From contig CAZKTU010000071.1 of NCBI GenBank assembly GCA_964555675.1, positions 1 to 26,965 of the forward strand: a stretch of DNA of 26,965 nucleotides. The letters are read 5' to 3'. Positions 14,701-21,555 of the stretch are shown here, piece after piece; within the stretch, counting starts at the first letter, position 1; the number at the start of each line of letters is the position of its first letter. Made by a program: the position numbers and the translations under genes. Origin of the DNA: CAIWXH01 sp964555675 (lineage in GTDB: Bacteria > Chloroflexota > Chloroflexia > Chloroflexales > Chloroflexaceae). The notes under the pieces were generated by a model. That model ran no database searches. It was not told the origin of the DNA and worked only from the letters and a program-made list of their open reading frames with translations.

Positions 14701-15907
14701 CGCCGCCCTGGCCGTGGCCAGAGCCGATGTCGCCGCCGAGGCCCACGCCCGCGAGCGCTGGGGCGCGCTACTCTGGAAGCAGGCCCGCTACGAAGAGGCC
14801 CGCGAGCAGCTCGAGGGGGCCCTGGCCATCGCCAAGGCCTGGGAGCTGCCGGCGGTCGAGGCCAGCGCGCTCTACTTCCTGGCCAGTGTGGCGATCAGTA
14901 GGGGGCAGGCCCGCGCCGCGGCCCCCCTGTACGAGGCCGCCCTGGCGATCTACCGCCGGCTGGGCAATAGGCGCAGCGAGGCGAACACCGTGACCGGCCT
15001 GAGCGTGGCCGCCTCGTTCACGGGAGACTATGTGCGCGCCCACGAGCTGAATGTGCAGGCCCTGGCGATCTACCGGGCCACGGGCGATCGCCAGGGCGAG
15101 GCCTTCGCCCTCAACAACCTGGCCGACGATCACATGGCCTTCGGCGACTACCTGGCGGCGCGCTCAGCGCTGGTGCAGGCCCTGGCGCTCTTTCGCGCCA
15201 TGGGCAGCTGGGAGGGGGAGGGCTGGACCCTGAACAATATGGGCGAGGTGGCCATCCTGCTCGGCGAGTACGGGCAAGCCCTGGCCGATCACGGGCAGGC
15301 CCTGGCCATTGCGCGCGCCGTCGATCATGTCGAAGACGAGGCGCTCGCGCTGTATCACCTGGGGCTGGCCGCGCACCTGAATGGCGACGACAGGGCGGCC
15401 CTGGCCCATAGCGAGGAGGCGGTGCGCCTCGCGGACGCCATCGGCCAGGCCCGCAGCAGCGCCTACGCCCTGACGATCAGAGGCCACGCGCTGTATGGGC
15501 TGGGACGCCTGGACGAGGCCGCGGCCAGCTACGAGGCCGCCCGAGCCCTGCGCGCGGGCATGGACGAGCCGGCCCTGCTCTTCGAGAGCCTGGCGGGGCT
15601 GGCCCGCGTGGCCCTGGCCCGCGGGGCGACCGCCGAGGCCCTGGCCCACGTCGAGCCGATCCTGGCCCACCTGGCGACGGCCCCACTGACCGGAGCCGAC
15701 GAGCCGGCCCGGGTCGAGCTGACCTGCTACGAGGCCCTGCTGGCCGCCGACGACCCGCGCGCCCCGGCGGCCCTGGCCGGCGCCACAGCCCGCCTCCAGG
15801 AGCGCGCGGCCCGCATCGGCGACGAAGGGGCGCGGCAGCGCTTCCTCAACGCTGTGGCGGCCCACAGAGCCCTGCTGGAGCACGCCCGAGGACGGGGCAA
15901 CATATAG
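11714..15907 (+). CDS. Tandem class III nucleotidyl cyclase-ATPase-TPR protein (soluble adenylyl cyclase-like)
   Basis: A 1397-aa signalling protein. The first cyclase domain (about 27-200) has the metal-binding motifs ALFADLAGFT (D33) and SFSGDAVTCWF (D85) but lacks the transition-state Asn/Arg pair. The second (about 268-445) has lost the first metal Asp (LFLSFGGIDYD) but keeps GVLGDATNVAARL with the Asn-Arg pair. The two halves are therefore complementary and should build one active site, as in mammalian soluble adenylyl cyclase. An AAA/STAND ATPase follows, with Walker A GEAGMGKS near 484 and Walker B LLLLLEDAQWLDG near 610. Helical and TPR repeats run from about 880 to 1370 (repeated AxALYxxGxxA units). 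The product is probably cAMP. ATG 11714 lies 7 nt after a TAGAAT hexamer, so the transcript may be leaderless. Confidence 0.9.
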   Translation: MALTPYLPVDRLLALLAEGDLPDRASGVALFADLAGFTPMAESLAQQLGPQLGAEELTRQLNLVFGVLVEQADRYAGSVVSFSGDAVTCWFDELPNGLDAPAAPAALRAAACALCIQQGIGELAPVALPDGTHLILGLKIALAGGPIRRFAIGDPGLGRIDVLAGATLDLLSAVEQLALRDEVLLDGATARALGAALSVADWRADPTGEVVAARISALHHSVHPTPWPSLPLPSPQADATARSWLIPEVAARIMAGSGAATGHLLADLRRAVALFLSFGGIDYDRDEDAPVLLDRFVRRVQAIGAAYGGALLQLTMGDKGSYLYLAFGAPVAQTNAAANAVAAAQALLTLASELDFIDRISIGIAQGQMYCGDYGGPGRRTYGVLGDATNVAARLMSTAGPGTICCDEGVYKAARRRWQFRELSPVQLKGKGTPLAVFAPGGPRPAPSAPQVELPLGRDAELRRGEALLDELQAGTGAVLTITGEAGMGKSLLAGLLARRAVERGIVTLQGSALSNERQTPYRAWRDILEGLCGLDATSPPEARRRQVLALLSAASPELDQRAPLLNDVLHLELPETPLTASLDARLRQDSLQGLVVILLTERLSRGPLLLLLEDAQWLDGLSWLLTVGVARALLGPGAPLLLILVQRPAGEGEPMAAHLAALHDLPRAESIALEGLEEAALTALAARRLGLSPAMLPPAVAGLVVERASGNPFFVEELIDNLRDNGLVSVALDAAGQPRCSVSRELELGRSPLPETVEGLVLARIDRLPAEQQLLLKVAAVIGRSFGEPPLHATLRRYTLIELGALRAYLASLTRRDLTLVEGDEPEPSYAFKHSITHRVAYETLLFGQRAELHLAVASWYEQIYAGRLEAYYPLLAHHYGLAGEQAGEARYAWLAGVQAAALYANEDALTYLGRALELTARDDLAHRFELLLERERVHDMLARREAQAADVRAIEALAERSDDDGLRVTAALRRAVFAERVSDYGAGVTAAARAAALAVARADVAAEAHARERWGALLWKQARYEEAREQLEGALAIAKAWELPAVEASALYFLASVAISRGQARAAAPLYEAALAIYRRLGNRRSEANTVTGLSVAASFTGDYVRAHELNVQALAIYRATGDRQGEAFALNNLADDHMAFGDYLAARSALVQALALFRAMGSWEGEGWTLNNMGEVAILLGEYGQALADHGQALAIARAVDHVEDEALALYHLGLAAHLNGDDRAALAHSEEAVRLADAIGQARSSAYALTIRGHALYGLGRLDEAAASYEAARALRAGMDEPALLFESLAGLARVALARGATAEALAHVEPILAHLATAPLTGADEPARVELTCYEALLAADDPRAPAALAGATARLQERAARIGDEGARQRFLNAVAAHRALLEHARGRGNI

Positions 15908-15934
15908 GGGGCGCAGCATGCATGCTGCGCCCCC
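15907..15934. terminator. 28-bp perfect palindrome between convergent genes
   Basis: GGGGGCGCAGCATG is followed directly by its exact reverse complement, forming a very stable hairpin or cruciform with 14-bp arms. It begins at the last base of the cyclase stop codon and lies 22 bp from the stop of the opposing small gene. There is no T-tract on either side, so it is a terminator-like structure, possibly bidirectional, rather than a textbook intrinsic terminator. Confidence 0.6.
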
Positions 15935-15955
15935 CACACGGCCCCCCTCAGGCGA

Positions 15956-16141
15956 TTAGTTCGTAGGCACCTTGCGCTCGTCGGGCTTCTCGGGGCTGAT
16001 GATCGGCGCCGCCACCACAATCCGCCCGCCCAGCAGCGTGTCGGCGGTCTCCTCGGCGGCAGGCTCGGCCTCGGCGGCAGGCTCGGCCACAGCAACGACG
16101 TCCTCGATCTCGCCCTCGGTGAGAGCCTTGTTCTCGCTCAT
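15956..16141 (-). CDS. 61-aa acidic peptide with LLGG motif
   Basis: No family recognised. Residues 1-35 are strongly acidic with a repeated EPAAEAEPAAEE stretch. Then comes LLGG (34-37 or so) and a hydrophobic-to-polar tail RIVVAAPIISPEKPDERKVPTN, given here in two parts: RIVVAAPIISP and EKPDERKVPTN. ATG 16141 was chosen because GAGGAGG lies 5 nt upstream; the longer frame to 16195 has no such site and covers a likely -10 (TATACT, 16186-16181). The acidic leader plus double glycine recalls precursor peptides of modified or exported peptides, but no modification enzyme or peptidase-containing exporter is nearby, so it is best left as hypothetical. It follows the coiled-coil gene by 99 nt. Confidence 0.6.
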   Translation of the reverse strand: MSENKALTEGEIEDVVAVAEPAAEAEPAAEETADTLLGGRIVVAAPIISPEKPDERKVPTN

Positions 16142-16240
16142 CGTAGCCTCCTCGTAGTGCTTACGCCCGTATCTGGGACCAGTATAGGGCCACACGAGGG
16201 CCGGTACTATCGAGAAAAGTACGTATCCTCGTACGTAGTG

Positions 16241-16984
16241 CTACGATGTGGGCGTGGGCGTGGGCGTGGCGGTGGGAGCCGGAGCCGTAGGCGCGGCGGT
16301 GGGCGTCGCGCTGGGCGTGGCGGCGGGCTGCTCGGGCGATGCGGCGGGGGCGGGCGCGCCGCCCACATCGCCGGCCAGATCGCTCAGGCGGTCGAGGAAG
16401 CGGGTGACGCGCTCGTTGCGCTGCTGCAGATCGGCGATCCGGGCGGCATTATCGGCCTGCACCGTAGCCACCACCGCGACCAGGACCTGGCCCTCGCGAC
16501 CCTCGGCCTGAATGGTCGCGGCGAGGGCGACATTCTCGCCGAGCTCCTGGGCAAGGGAGGCCGCTGTGGCCGACTGGCCGGCCAGGTCGGCGGCCTGCTG
16601 CTCGACCCCGGCCAGGCGACCCTCGAGCTCGCCGAGGAGCTCGTTGGCCGACGAGAGCTCGCGGGCGCCCTCGGCCTCGCCGGTTCTGGCCAGGGCGACC
16701 GCCGTCTCGAGGGCGCCGACCTGGGCCTGGAGAGCGGAGACATCGGCGTTGGCCTGGCGGATCTGGTTGGGCGTCGCCAGCGTGAAGCCGAAGAGGAAGT
16801 AGGCGATGCCGGCGAGGACCGCGATCCCCAGAGCGGCGCTGAGGGCCAGGGTGAGCAGCCAGCCGAGCAGGCCGAGGATACGGCTGCCGCAGCCGCGGCG
16901 CGAGGCGGCGGGCGGGGTCAGGCGATTGGTGGCGGGCGATGGGCTGGGCGGCGGGGCGTAAGGCGGCTCGGAGGGCTGAGTCAT
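16241..16984 (-). CDS. Membrane-anchored coiled-coil protein, unknown function
   Basis: A 247-aa protein, no family recognised. Residues 1-30 are proline-rich. A single transmembrane helix spans about 37-68 (ILGLLGWLLTLALSAALGIA and onward). Residues about 70-200 form a long Ala/Glu/Gln-rich coiled coil (SALQAQVGALETAVALAR, LAGVEQQAADLAGQS, IADLQQRNERVTRFLDRL). The C-terminus (about 210-247) is a Pro/Thr/Ala low-complexity tail encoded by GTGGGC-like hexamer repeats at 16248-16275. The topology suggests a type II membrane protein with an extracytoplasmic coiled coil, perhaps structural at the envelope. ATG 16984 is preceded by GGAG at 5 nt. Confidence 0.75.
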   Translation of the reverse strand: MTQPSEPPYAPPPSPSPATNRLTPPAASRRGCGSRILGLLGWLLTLALSAALGIAVLAGIAYFLFGFTLATPNQIRQANADVSALQAQVGALETAVALARTGEAEGARELSSANELLGELEGRLAGVEQQAADLAGQSATAASLAQELGENVALAATIQAEGREGQVLVAVVATVQADNAARIADLQQRNERVTRFLDRLSDLAGDVGGAPAPAASPEQPAATPSATPTAAPTAPAPTATPTPTPTS

Positions 16985-17075
16985 GATCGCTCCGTGAGCA
17001 TGGGCAGAGCTGCGAAGATCAAACGGTATGAACGACGGGCGCGCAAGGGATTGTACCGCATCTTTGCCGCGTCCC

Positions 17076-17105
17076 TTGACAGCTAGTATGGCCCGCGGCT
17101 ACAAT
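17076..17105 (+). promoter_or_regulatory. Sigma70-type promoter of pheT
   Basis: TTGACA (17076-17081), 18-nt spacer, TACAAT (17100-17105). The predicted start near 17112 gives a leader of about 29 nt containing GAGGG before ATG 17141. Confidence 0.8.
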
Positions 17106-17140
17106 CCGCGTGGTTTCCCGCCTGGTGGCTGCGAGGGTCC

Positions 17141-19753
17141 ATGAAAGTACCGTTGAGCTGGCTCAAAGAGTTTGTCGCCGTCGAGCTACCCCCCGCCGAG
17201 CTGGCCCGCCGGCTGACCTTCGGCGGCCTAGAGGTCGCGGACGTCCATATTGTCGGCCTCGAGGGCGCCGAGCTGCCCTGGGACCCCGATCTGATCCTCA
17301 CCTGCAACATCCTCGAGGTGATGCCCCACCCCAACGCCGACAAGCTGGTGCTGGCCACGGTCGACTATGGCGCCGCCGCGCCGCACACCGTGGTCACGGG
17401 CGCGCCGAACCTCTTCCCCTACAGGGGCCAGGGCCGGCTGAGCCACCCGCTCAAGGGGGTCTTCGCCAAAGAGGGTGCCCGGCTCTACGACGGCCACGCT
17501 GAGGGCAAGGTGATCACCACCCTGAAGGGCCGCCCGGTGCGCGGGGTGATGAGCGACGCCATGCTCTGCTCTGAGAAGGAGCTGGGCATCAGCGAGGAGC
17601 ACGAGGGGATCATCCTGCTCGAGGACGACGCGCCGGTGGGCGTGCCGCTGCGCGACTTCATGGGCGAGGTGGTCTTCGAGATTGAGATCACACCCAACTA
17701 TGCCCGGGCCCTCTCGATCGTAGGCGTCGCCCGCGAAGTGGCCGCCCTGACGGGGGCGCCCCTGACCCTGCCGAGCCCGACGGTGCTCAGCGCGGGGCCG
17801 AGTATCGCGGGCCGCGCCGGAGTGACGATCGAGACCCCCGAGCTGTGCCCGCGCTTCACGCTGGGCCTGGCCGAGGGCCTCACGGTCGGCCCCTCGCCGG
17901 CCTGGATGCAGCGCCGCCTGACCAGCGCCGGCATGCGCCCGATCAGCAATGTGGTCGATATCTCGAACTACGTCATGCTCGAGTGGGGCCAGCCCACCCA
18001 TGCCTTCGACTATACGAAGGTCAAGGACGGCCACCTGGTCGTGCGCCTGGCGCACCCCGGCGAGCGCCTGGTCACCCTCGACGGCAAAGAGCGCGACCTG
18101 ACCCCCGGCCCCCAAAGCGGCCTCGAGCGCACACCCCTGCTGGTCTGCGACAGGGCCGAGCCGCTGGCGGTGGCCGGCGTGATGGGCGGGGCCTCGAGCG
18201 AGGTCAGCGATACGACCACGACGGTGTTGCTCGAGGCGGCGATCTGGGAGCCGACCCAGATTCGCAAGACGGCCCGCGGCATGAAGCTGCCCAGCGAGGC
18301 CTCGCGCCGCTTCGAGCGCGGGGTCGACTACGAGCTGCCGCTCGTGGCGCTGCGCCGCTGCCTCGAGCTGATGCGCCTGTACGCCGGGGCCACCATCGCC
18401 GAGGGCTTCGTCGACGAGTACCCGCGCCCGTGGCAGCCGGTGACGCTCGACCTCTCGCCCTCTGAGGTGGCCCGCATTGTGGGCGTACGCCTTGGCGCCC
18501 ACGAGATCGCCGACCTGCTCGGCCGCCTCGGCTTCGGCTGCGAGGTGCGCGGCGGCTCGACCCTTGGCGACTTCGCGAGCTACGCCGACGAGCCGATCGT
18601 ACACGTGACGGTGCCCACCTTCCGCCTCGACGTGAGCATCCTGGCCGATCTCTGCGAGGAGGTGGCGCGCGTCTACGGCTACGAGCACATCCCGCCCACG
18701 CGCCTGGCCGACGAGCTGCCCCCCGCCGTGCAGTCGCCCGTGCTGGCCCTCGAGCAGCGGGCCCGCGAGGTGCTGGTCGGCGCGGGCCTCGACGAGCTGA
18801 TCACCCACTCGCTGATTGACATGGAGCTGGTCGCCGCTGTCGCCCCCGCCGAGGCCGTGGCCGATCACTATGTCAAGCTTTCCAACCCGAACACCCCCGA
18901 GAAGACCTACATGCGCCGCTCGCTGCTGCCCTCGCTGGGCGCGGCTCTGACCCTGAACCTGCGCGAGCGCGAGCGGGCCGTGCTCTTCGAGATCGGGCGA
19001 GTCTACCTGAAGGCCGAGGGCCAGTGGCTGCCCGACGAGCCCAGGCGCCTGGCGATCGCCATGGCCGGCCCGCAAGAGGCCGAGGCCTGGTCGGCGACGA
19101 GGCGCGAGCCCATGGACTTCTACGACCTCAAGGGCGTCGTCGAGACGCTGGTGGCGCGGCTCAACCTGAGCGACCGGGTGAGCTACGTCCCCCTGAGCGA
19201 CGACGAGCGCTTCCACCCCGGGCGCTCGGCCGCGCTGCTGCTCGAGGTGGAGGATGATGCCGTCGCCCAGCCCCCGGCGCTGGGGGACGGCGTCACGCCG
19301 AAGAAGGGCCGCACCCGCAGCCTGAGCCGGCGGGTCGGCGTGCTCGGCGAGCTGCACCCGGCCGTGCGCGAGCGCCTGGCCCTCGGCGTGCCGCGGGCCC
19401 TCGCGGCCGAGATCGACCTCGACGCGCTGATCAAGGCGGCCCAGGCGCCGAGCTTCCGCTCGCTCTCGCGCTACCCGGCCACGGTGCAGGACCTCTCGAT
19501 CGTCGCGCCCCTCGCGGTGCCCGAGGCCCAGGTGGCGAGCCTGATCCGCCGCGGCGCCGGCGAACTGCTCGAGGCGCTCACCCTCTTCGACGTGTATAGC
19601 GGGCCCCAGGTCGGCGAGGGCAAGCGCAGCCTGACCTACCACCTGACCTTCCGCGCCCCCGACCGCACCCTCACCGACGAGGTCCTGGCGAAGCTGCGCA
19701 AGAAGATTATTGGCGGTCTCGAGCGGGAGATCGGTGCGAGTATAAGAGCCTAG
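17141..19753 (+). CDS. pheT: Phenylalanine--tRNA ligase beta subunit
   Basis: An 870-aa beta subunit of the alpha2beta2 enzyme that charges tRNA-Phe in the cytoplasm. It starts with the family's MKVPLSWLKEFV. The EMAP-like tRNA-binding domain is at about 40-155 (ILEVMPHPNADKLVLATVD). Then come the B3/B4 domain with the editing site (about 210-400; NVVDISNYVMLEWGQPTHAFD, VAGVMGG, ASRRFERGVD), the B5 domain (about 405-500), the catalytic-like core (LITHSLI, LSNPNTPEKTYMRRSLLPSL) and the C-terminal ferredoxin-fold anticodon-binding domain (FRSLSRYPATVQDLSIV to the end). It is somewhat longer than the usual 800 residues, with an extra low-complexity stretch near 705-730 (VAQPPALGDGVTPKKGRTRS). 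pheS is not adjacent, so the subunits are encoded separately. Its stop codon shares CTAG with the opposing M24 gene. Confidence 0.97.
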   Translation: MKVPLSWLKEFVAVELPPAELARRLTFGGLEVADVHIVGLEGAELPWDPDLILTCNILEVMPHPNADKLVLATVDYGAAAPHTVVTGAPNLFPYRGQGRLSHPLKGVFAKEGARLYDGHAEGKVITTLKGRPVRGVMSDAMLCSEKELGISEEHEGIILLEDDAPVGVPLRDFMGEVVFEIEITPNYARALSIVGVAREVAALTGAPLTLPSPTVLSAGPSIAGRAGVTIETPELCPRFTLGLAEGLTVGPSPAWMQRRLTSAGMRPISNVVDISNYVMLEWGQPTHAFDYTKVKDGHLVVRLAHPGERLVTLDGKERDLTPGPQSGLERTPLLVCDRAEPLAVAGVMGGASSEVSDTTTTVLLEAAIWEPTQIRKTARGMKLPSEASRRFERGVDYELPLVALRRCLELMRLYAGATIAEGFVDEYPRPWQPVTLDLSPSEVARIVGVRLGAHEIADLLGRLGFGCEVRGGSTLGDFASYADEPIVHVTVPTFRLDVSILADLCEEVARVYGYEHIPPTRLADELPPAVQSPVLALEQRAREVLVGAGLDELITHSLIDMELVAAVAPAEAVADHYVKLSNPNTPEKTYMRRSLLPSLGAALTLNLRERERAVLFEIGRVYLKAEGQWLPDEPRRLAIAMAGPQEAEAWSATRREPMDFYDLKGVVETLVARLNLSDRVSYVPLSDDERFHPGRSAALLLEVEDDAVAQPPALGDGVTPKKGRTRSLSRRVGVLGELHPAVRERLALGVPRALAAEIDLDALIKAAQAPSFRSLSRYPATVQDLSIVAPLAVPEAQVASLIRRGAGELLEALTLFDVYSGPQVGEGKRSLTYHLTFRAPDRTLTDEVLAKLRKKIIGGLEREIGASIRA

Positions 19754-20931
19754 ATCAAAAAGAGCTCGCGCTGGAAGCTGCTGATGAAGCGGCAGCCGTC
19801 GGCGGTGACGACTACGTCCTCTTCGAGGGCGAGGTGGCCGGCGGGCGTCGGCACGTCGAGCTCGAGGGTGTAGACGTGGCCCTCCTCGACGAGCTGCTCG
19901 GGGGCGTCGCCGTAGCGCGGCCAGCGCGGGCCGAGCAGCGGGCCGCCGTCGTGGCAGGCGCGCCCCAGGCCGTGGCCGAGGGCGTGGCGGTACTCGGGGT
20001 AGCCGGCCTCGACCAGCACGCGGCGGGCGGCGGCGTCGACCTCCCAGCCCTTGACACCGGGGCGCAGAGCGGCGGCGCCGGCGTCGATCGCGGCCACGAC
20101 GGTGCGCCAGGCCCGCTCGATCTCGGGGGGCGCGCTCTGCTCGCCGGGGCGGCGGACATACCACATGCGCTGCAGGTCCGAGCAGTAGTCCTCCTGGCGC
20201 ACGCCAAGGTCGATATGCACCAGGTGGCCCGGCTCGACCCTGATGTGGGGCTGGGGCGCCACATGGCCGAGGGGCGAGGCGGGCCCGGTGTTCAGGGTCG
20301 GGCAGTAGTCCCAGTCCCAGGCCGCGGGCAGGCCCAGGCGCTTGAACTCGCCGTGCACGAGCTCGGCCAGCTCGCTCTCGCTCGCCCCGACGCGGATCTG
20401 CGGGGTGAGCCACTCGATCACACGCTCGGTGGTGGCCACGGCGGCGGTGATGCGGGCCAGCTCGGTGGGCGACTTGCGGGCGCGCATACGCGAGAGCACA
20501 CCCTCGGCCGAGGTCAGGCGCTCGACGAAGGGGGTGCCGGCCAGGGTCTCGCGCAGCAGCTCGTACATGCCGAGGGTCAGGCCGTCGACGCCGTGGTTGT
20601 GGCGGCTGTAGCTCAGGCCGATGCCGCGGGGGTTCAGGCGGGTCAGGGCCTCGAGCAGCGGGCCTTTGATATCCTCGTCGTAGCCGATCACCTCGGGGAA
20701 GACCCCGGTCAGCTGCACATTCTCGACATCGTAGCGACCCACGATGGCGATGCGCTCGCCGCCGCGCCCGAGCAAGAGGGCCGAGGTCCAGGTCAGGCTG
20801 GTGCCGAGCACGAAGTCGACACCCGGGTCGGGGCGCTCGCTCGTCTCGCGGACGAAGGTGAGCCAGCAGTCGAGGTCAAGCTCGCGCAGGAGCTCGGCCG
20901 CCTGGGCGGCCTTCTCGTTGTGGAGGGTCAT
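19750..20931 (-). CDS. M24-family metallopeptidase (Xaa-Pro aminopeptidase-like)
   Basis: A 393-aa pita-bread metallopeptidase, probably cytoplasmic, cleaving N-terminal residues before proline or acting as a proline dipeptidase. The N-terminal creatinase-like domain spans about 1-155. The catalytic domain carries the five expected metal ligands: D241 and D252 (HIDLGVRQEDYCSDLQR), H320 (ALGHGLGRACHDGG), E357 (YTLELDV) and E371 (ALEEDVVV). ATG 20931 is preceded by AGGAG at 7 nt. A TTG at 20949 would add six residues and lies upstream of that ribosome site, so I rejected it. Convergent with pheT, overlapping it by 4 nt at the stops. The exact peptide substrate cannot be told from sequence. Confidence 0.9.
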   Translation of the reverse strand: MTLHNEKAAQAAELLRELDLDCWLTFVRETSERPDPGVDFVLGTSLTWTSALLLGRGGERIAIVGRYDVENVQLTGVFPEVIGYDEDIKGPLLEALTRLNPRGIGLSYSRHNHGVDGLTLGMYELLRETLAGTPFVERLTSAEGVLSRMRARKSPTELARITAAVATTERVIEWLTPQIRVGASESELAELVHGEFKRLGLPAAWDWDYCPTLNTGPASPLGHVAPQPHIRVEPGHLVHIDLGVRQEDYCSDLQRMWYVRRPGEQSAPPEIERAWRTVVAAIDAGAAALRPGVKGWEVDAAARRVLVEAGYPEYRHALGHGLGRACHDGGPLLGPRWPRYGDAPEQLVEEGHVYTLELDVPTPAGHLALEEDVVVTADGCRFISSFQRELFLI

Positions 20932-20967
20932 GGGAGGACTCCTGATCAATCGGGGGGCGATAGGCCG

Positions 20968-20973
20968 ATTATA
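20968..20973 (-). promoter_or_regulatory. Candidate -10 element for the M24 gene
   Basis: A perfect TATAAT on the minus strand within GGTATAATC, about 37 nt upstream of ATG 20931. No good -35 is visible at 16-18 nt. It lies back to back with the plus-strand promoter at 21003-21030, so the two genes are transcribed divergently from one short region. Confidence 0.45.
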
Positions 20974-21002
20974 CCACCGGGGCCGCCCGCCGCGCGGCGC
21001 CC

Positions 21003-21030
21003 TTGACGTAGCTAGACCGATTGGTATAAT
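21003..21030 (+). promoter_or_regulatory. Sigma70-type promoter of the split-barrel gene
   Basis: TTGACG (21003-21008), 16-nt spacer, perfect TATAAT (21025-21030). The start near 21037 leaves a 31-nt leader with AAGGAG before the GTG start at 21068. Confidence 0.8.
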
Positions 21031-21067
21031 CCAGAGGTGACCACCAACCCCTAGCTAAGGAGCGCAC

Positions 21068-21541
21068 GTGGAAGAGCAATCGCTTGCGACCGCCGAGCCG
21101 GTGCAGCCGCCCATGCCGAAGTGGGCCTACGGCATTGTCAACCCGACCATGAAGTTCCTGCTGAGCTCGCCGCTCCACGGCGGCCTGAGCGGCATGCTGA
21201 TGGTCCTGCATTTCGAGGGCCGCAAGAGCGGGGCGCGCTACAGCCTCCCGGTGGGCTACCTGGAGGAGGGCGGCAAGCTCTACACCTTCTCGCACAGCGC
21301 CTGGGGCAAGAACTTCGAGGGCGGCGCGCCCGTGGCTCTGCGCCTGCGCGGCGAGCGGGTGCTGGCGACGGCGCGGGTGGTGAACGACCCTGCCCTGACG
21401 GCGCGCCTGATCGAGCGCATGGCCAGCAAGAACGGCGAGCAGATGGCCGAGCGCATGGGCCTGCTGGGCCGCGGCCCCGACGGCGCGACCCGCCCGCAGA
21501 TGCCGAAGGGCAGCCGGCTGATCGAATTCACGCTCGACTGA
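21068..21541 (+). CDS. Deazaflavin (F420)-dependent nitroreductase / PNPOx-like split-barrel protein
   Basis: A 157-aa protein of the nitroreductase/quinone-reductase split beta-barrel family (DUF385 type). The recognisable run is NPTMKFLLSSPLHGGLSGML, then LHFEGRKSGARYSLPVGYLE, with the GRKSG-x-R-Y-x-x-P-V motif that contacts the deazaflavin or flavin cofactor. W16-like and SAWGKNFEGG segments follow the family pattern. Members reduce nitro compounds, quinones or other small molecules using F420H2; which cofactor this one uses cannot be told here, and no F420 biosynthesis gene is nearby. It starts at GTG 21068 with AAGGAG 6 nt upstream and its own strong promoter. The stop lies in a hairpin shared with the opposing PBP gene. 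Confidence 0.8.
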   Translation: MEEQSLATAEPVQPPMPKWAYGIVNPTMKFLLSSPLHGGLSGMLMVLHFEGRKSGARYSLPVGYLEEGGKLYTFSHSAWGKNFEGGAPVALRLRGERVLATARVVNDPALTARLIERMASKNGEQMAERMGLLGRGPDGATRPQMPKGSRLIEFTLD

Positions 21542-21555
21542 GCGTCAGCGCTCAG
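21538..21555. terminator. Short hairpin spanning both convergent stop codons
   Basis: CTGAGCG-TCAG-CGCTCAG forms a 7-bp stem with a 4-nt loop. It contains the TGA of the split-barrel gene (21539-21541) and the TGA of the PBP gene (minus strand, 21554-21552). There is no T-run, so termination strength is uncertain. Confidence 0.45.

Noticed and set aside
17228..20413. Very long antisense frames (also 3802-5463, 7068-9890, 12407-14533, 22194-24017, 19834-21006, 25804-26901)
   Set aside because: They lie opposite genes with clear family motifs, give Gly/Ala/Arg-rich products without motifs, and arise from high GC at third codon positions.
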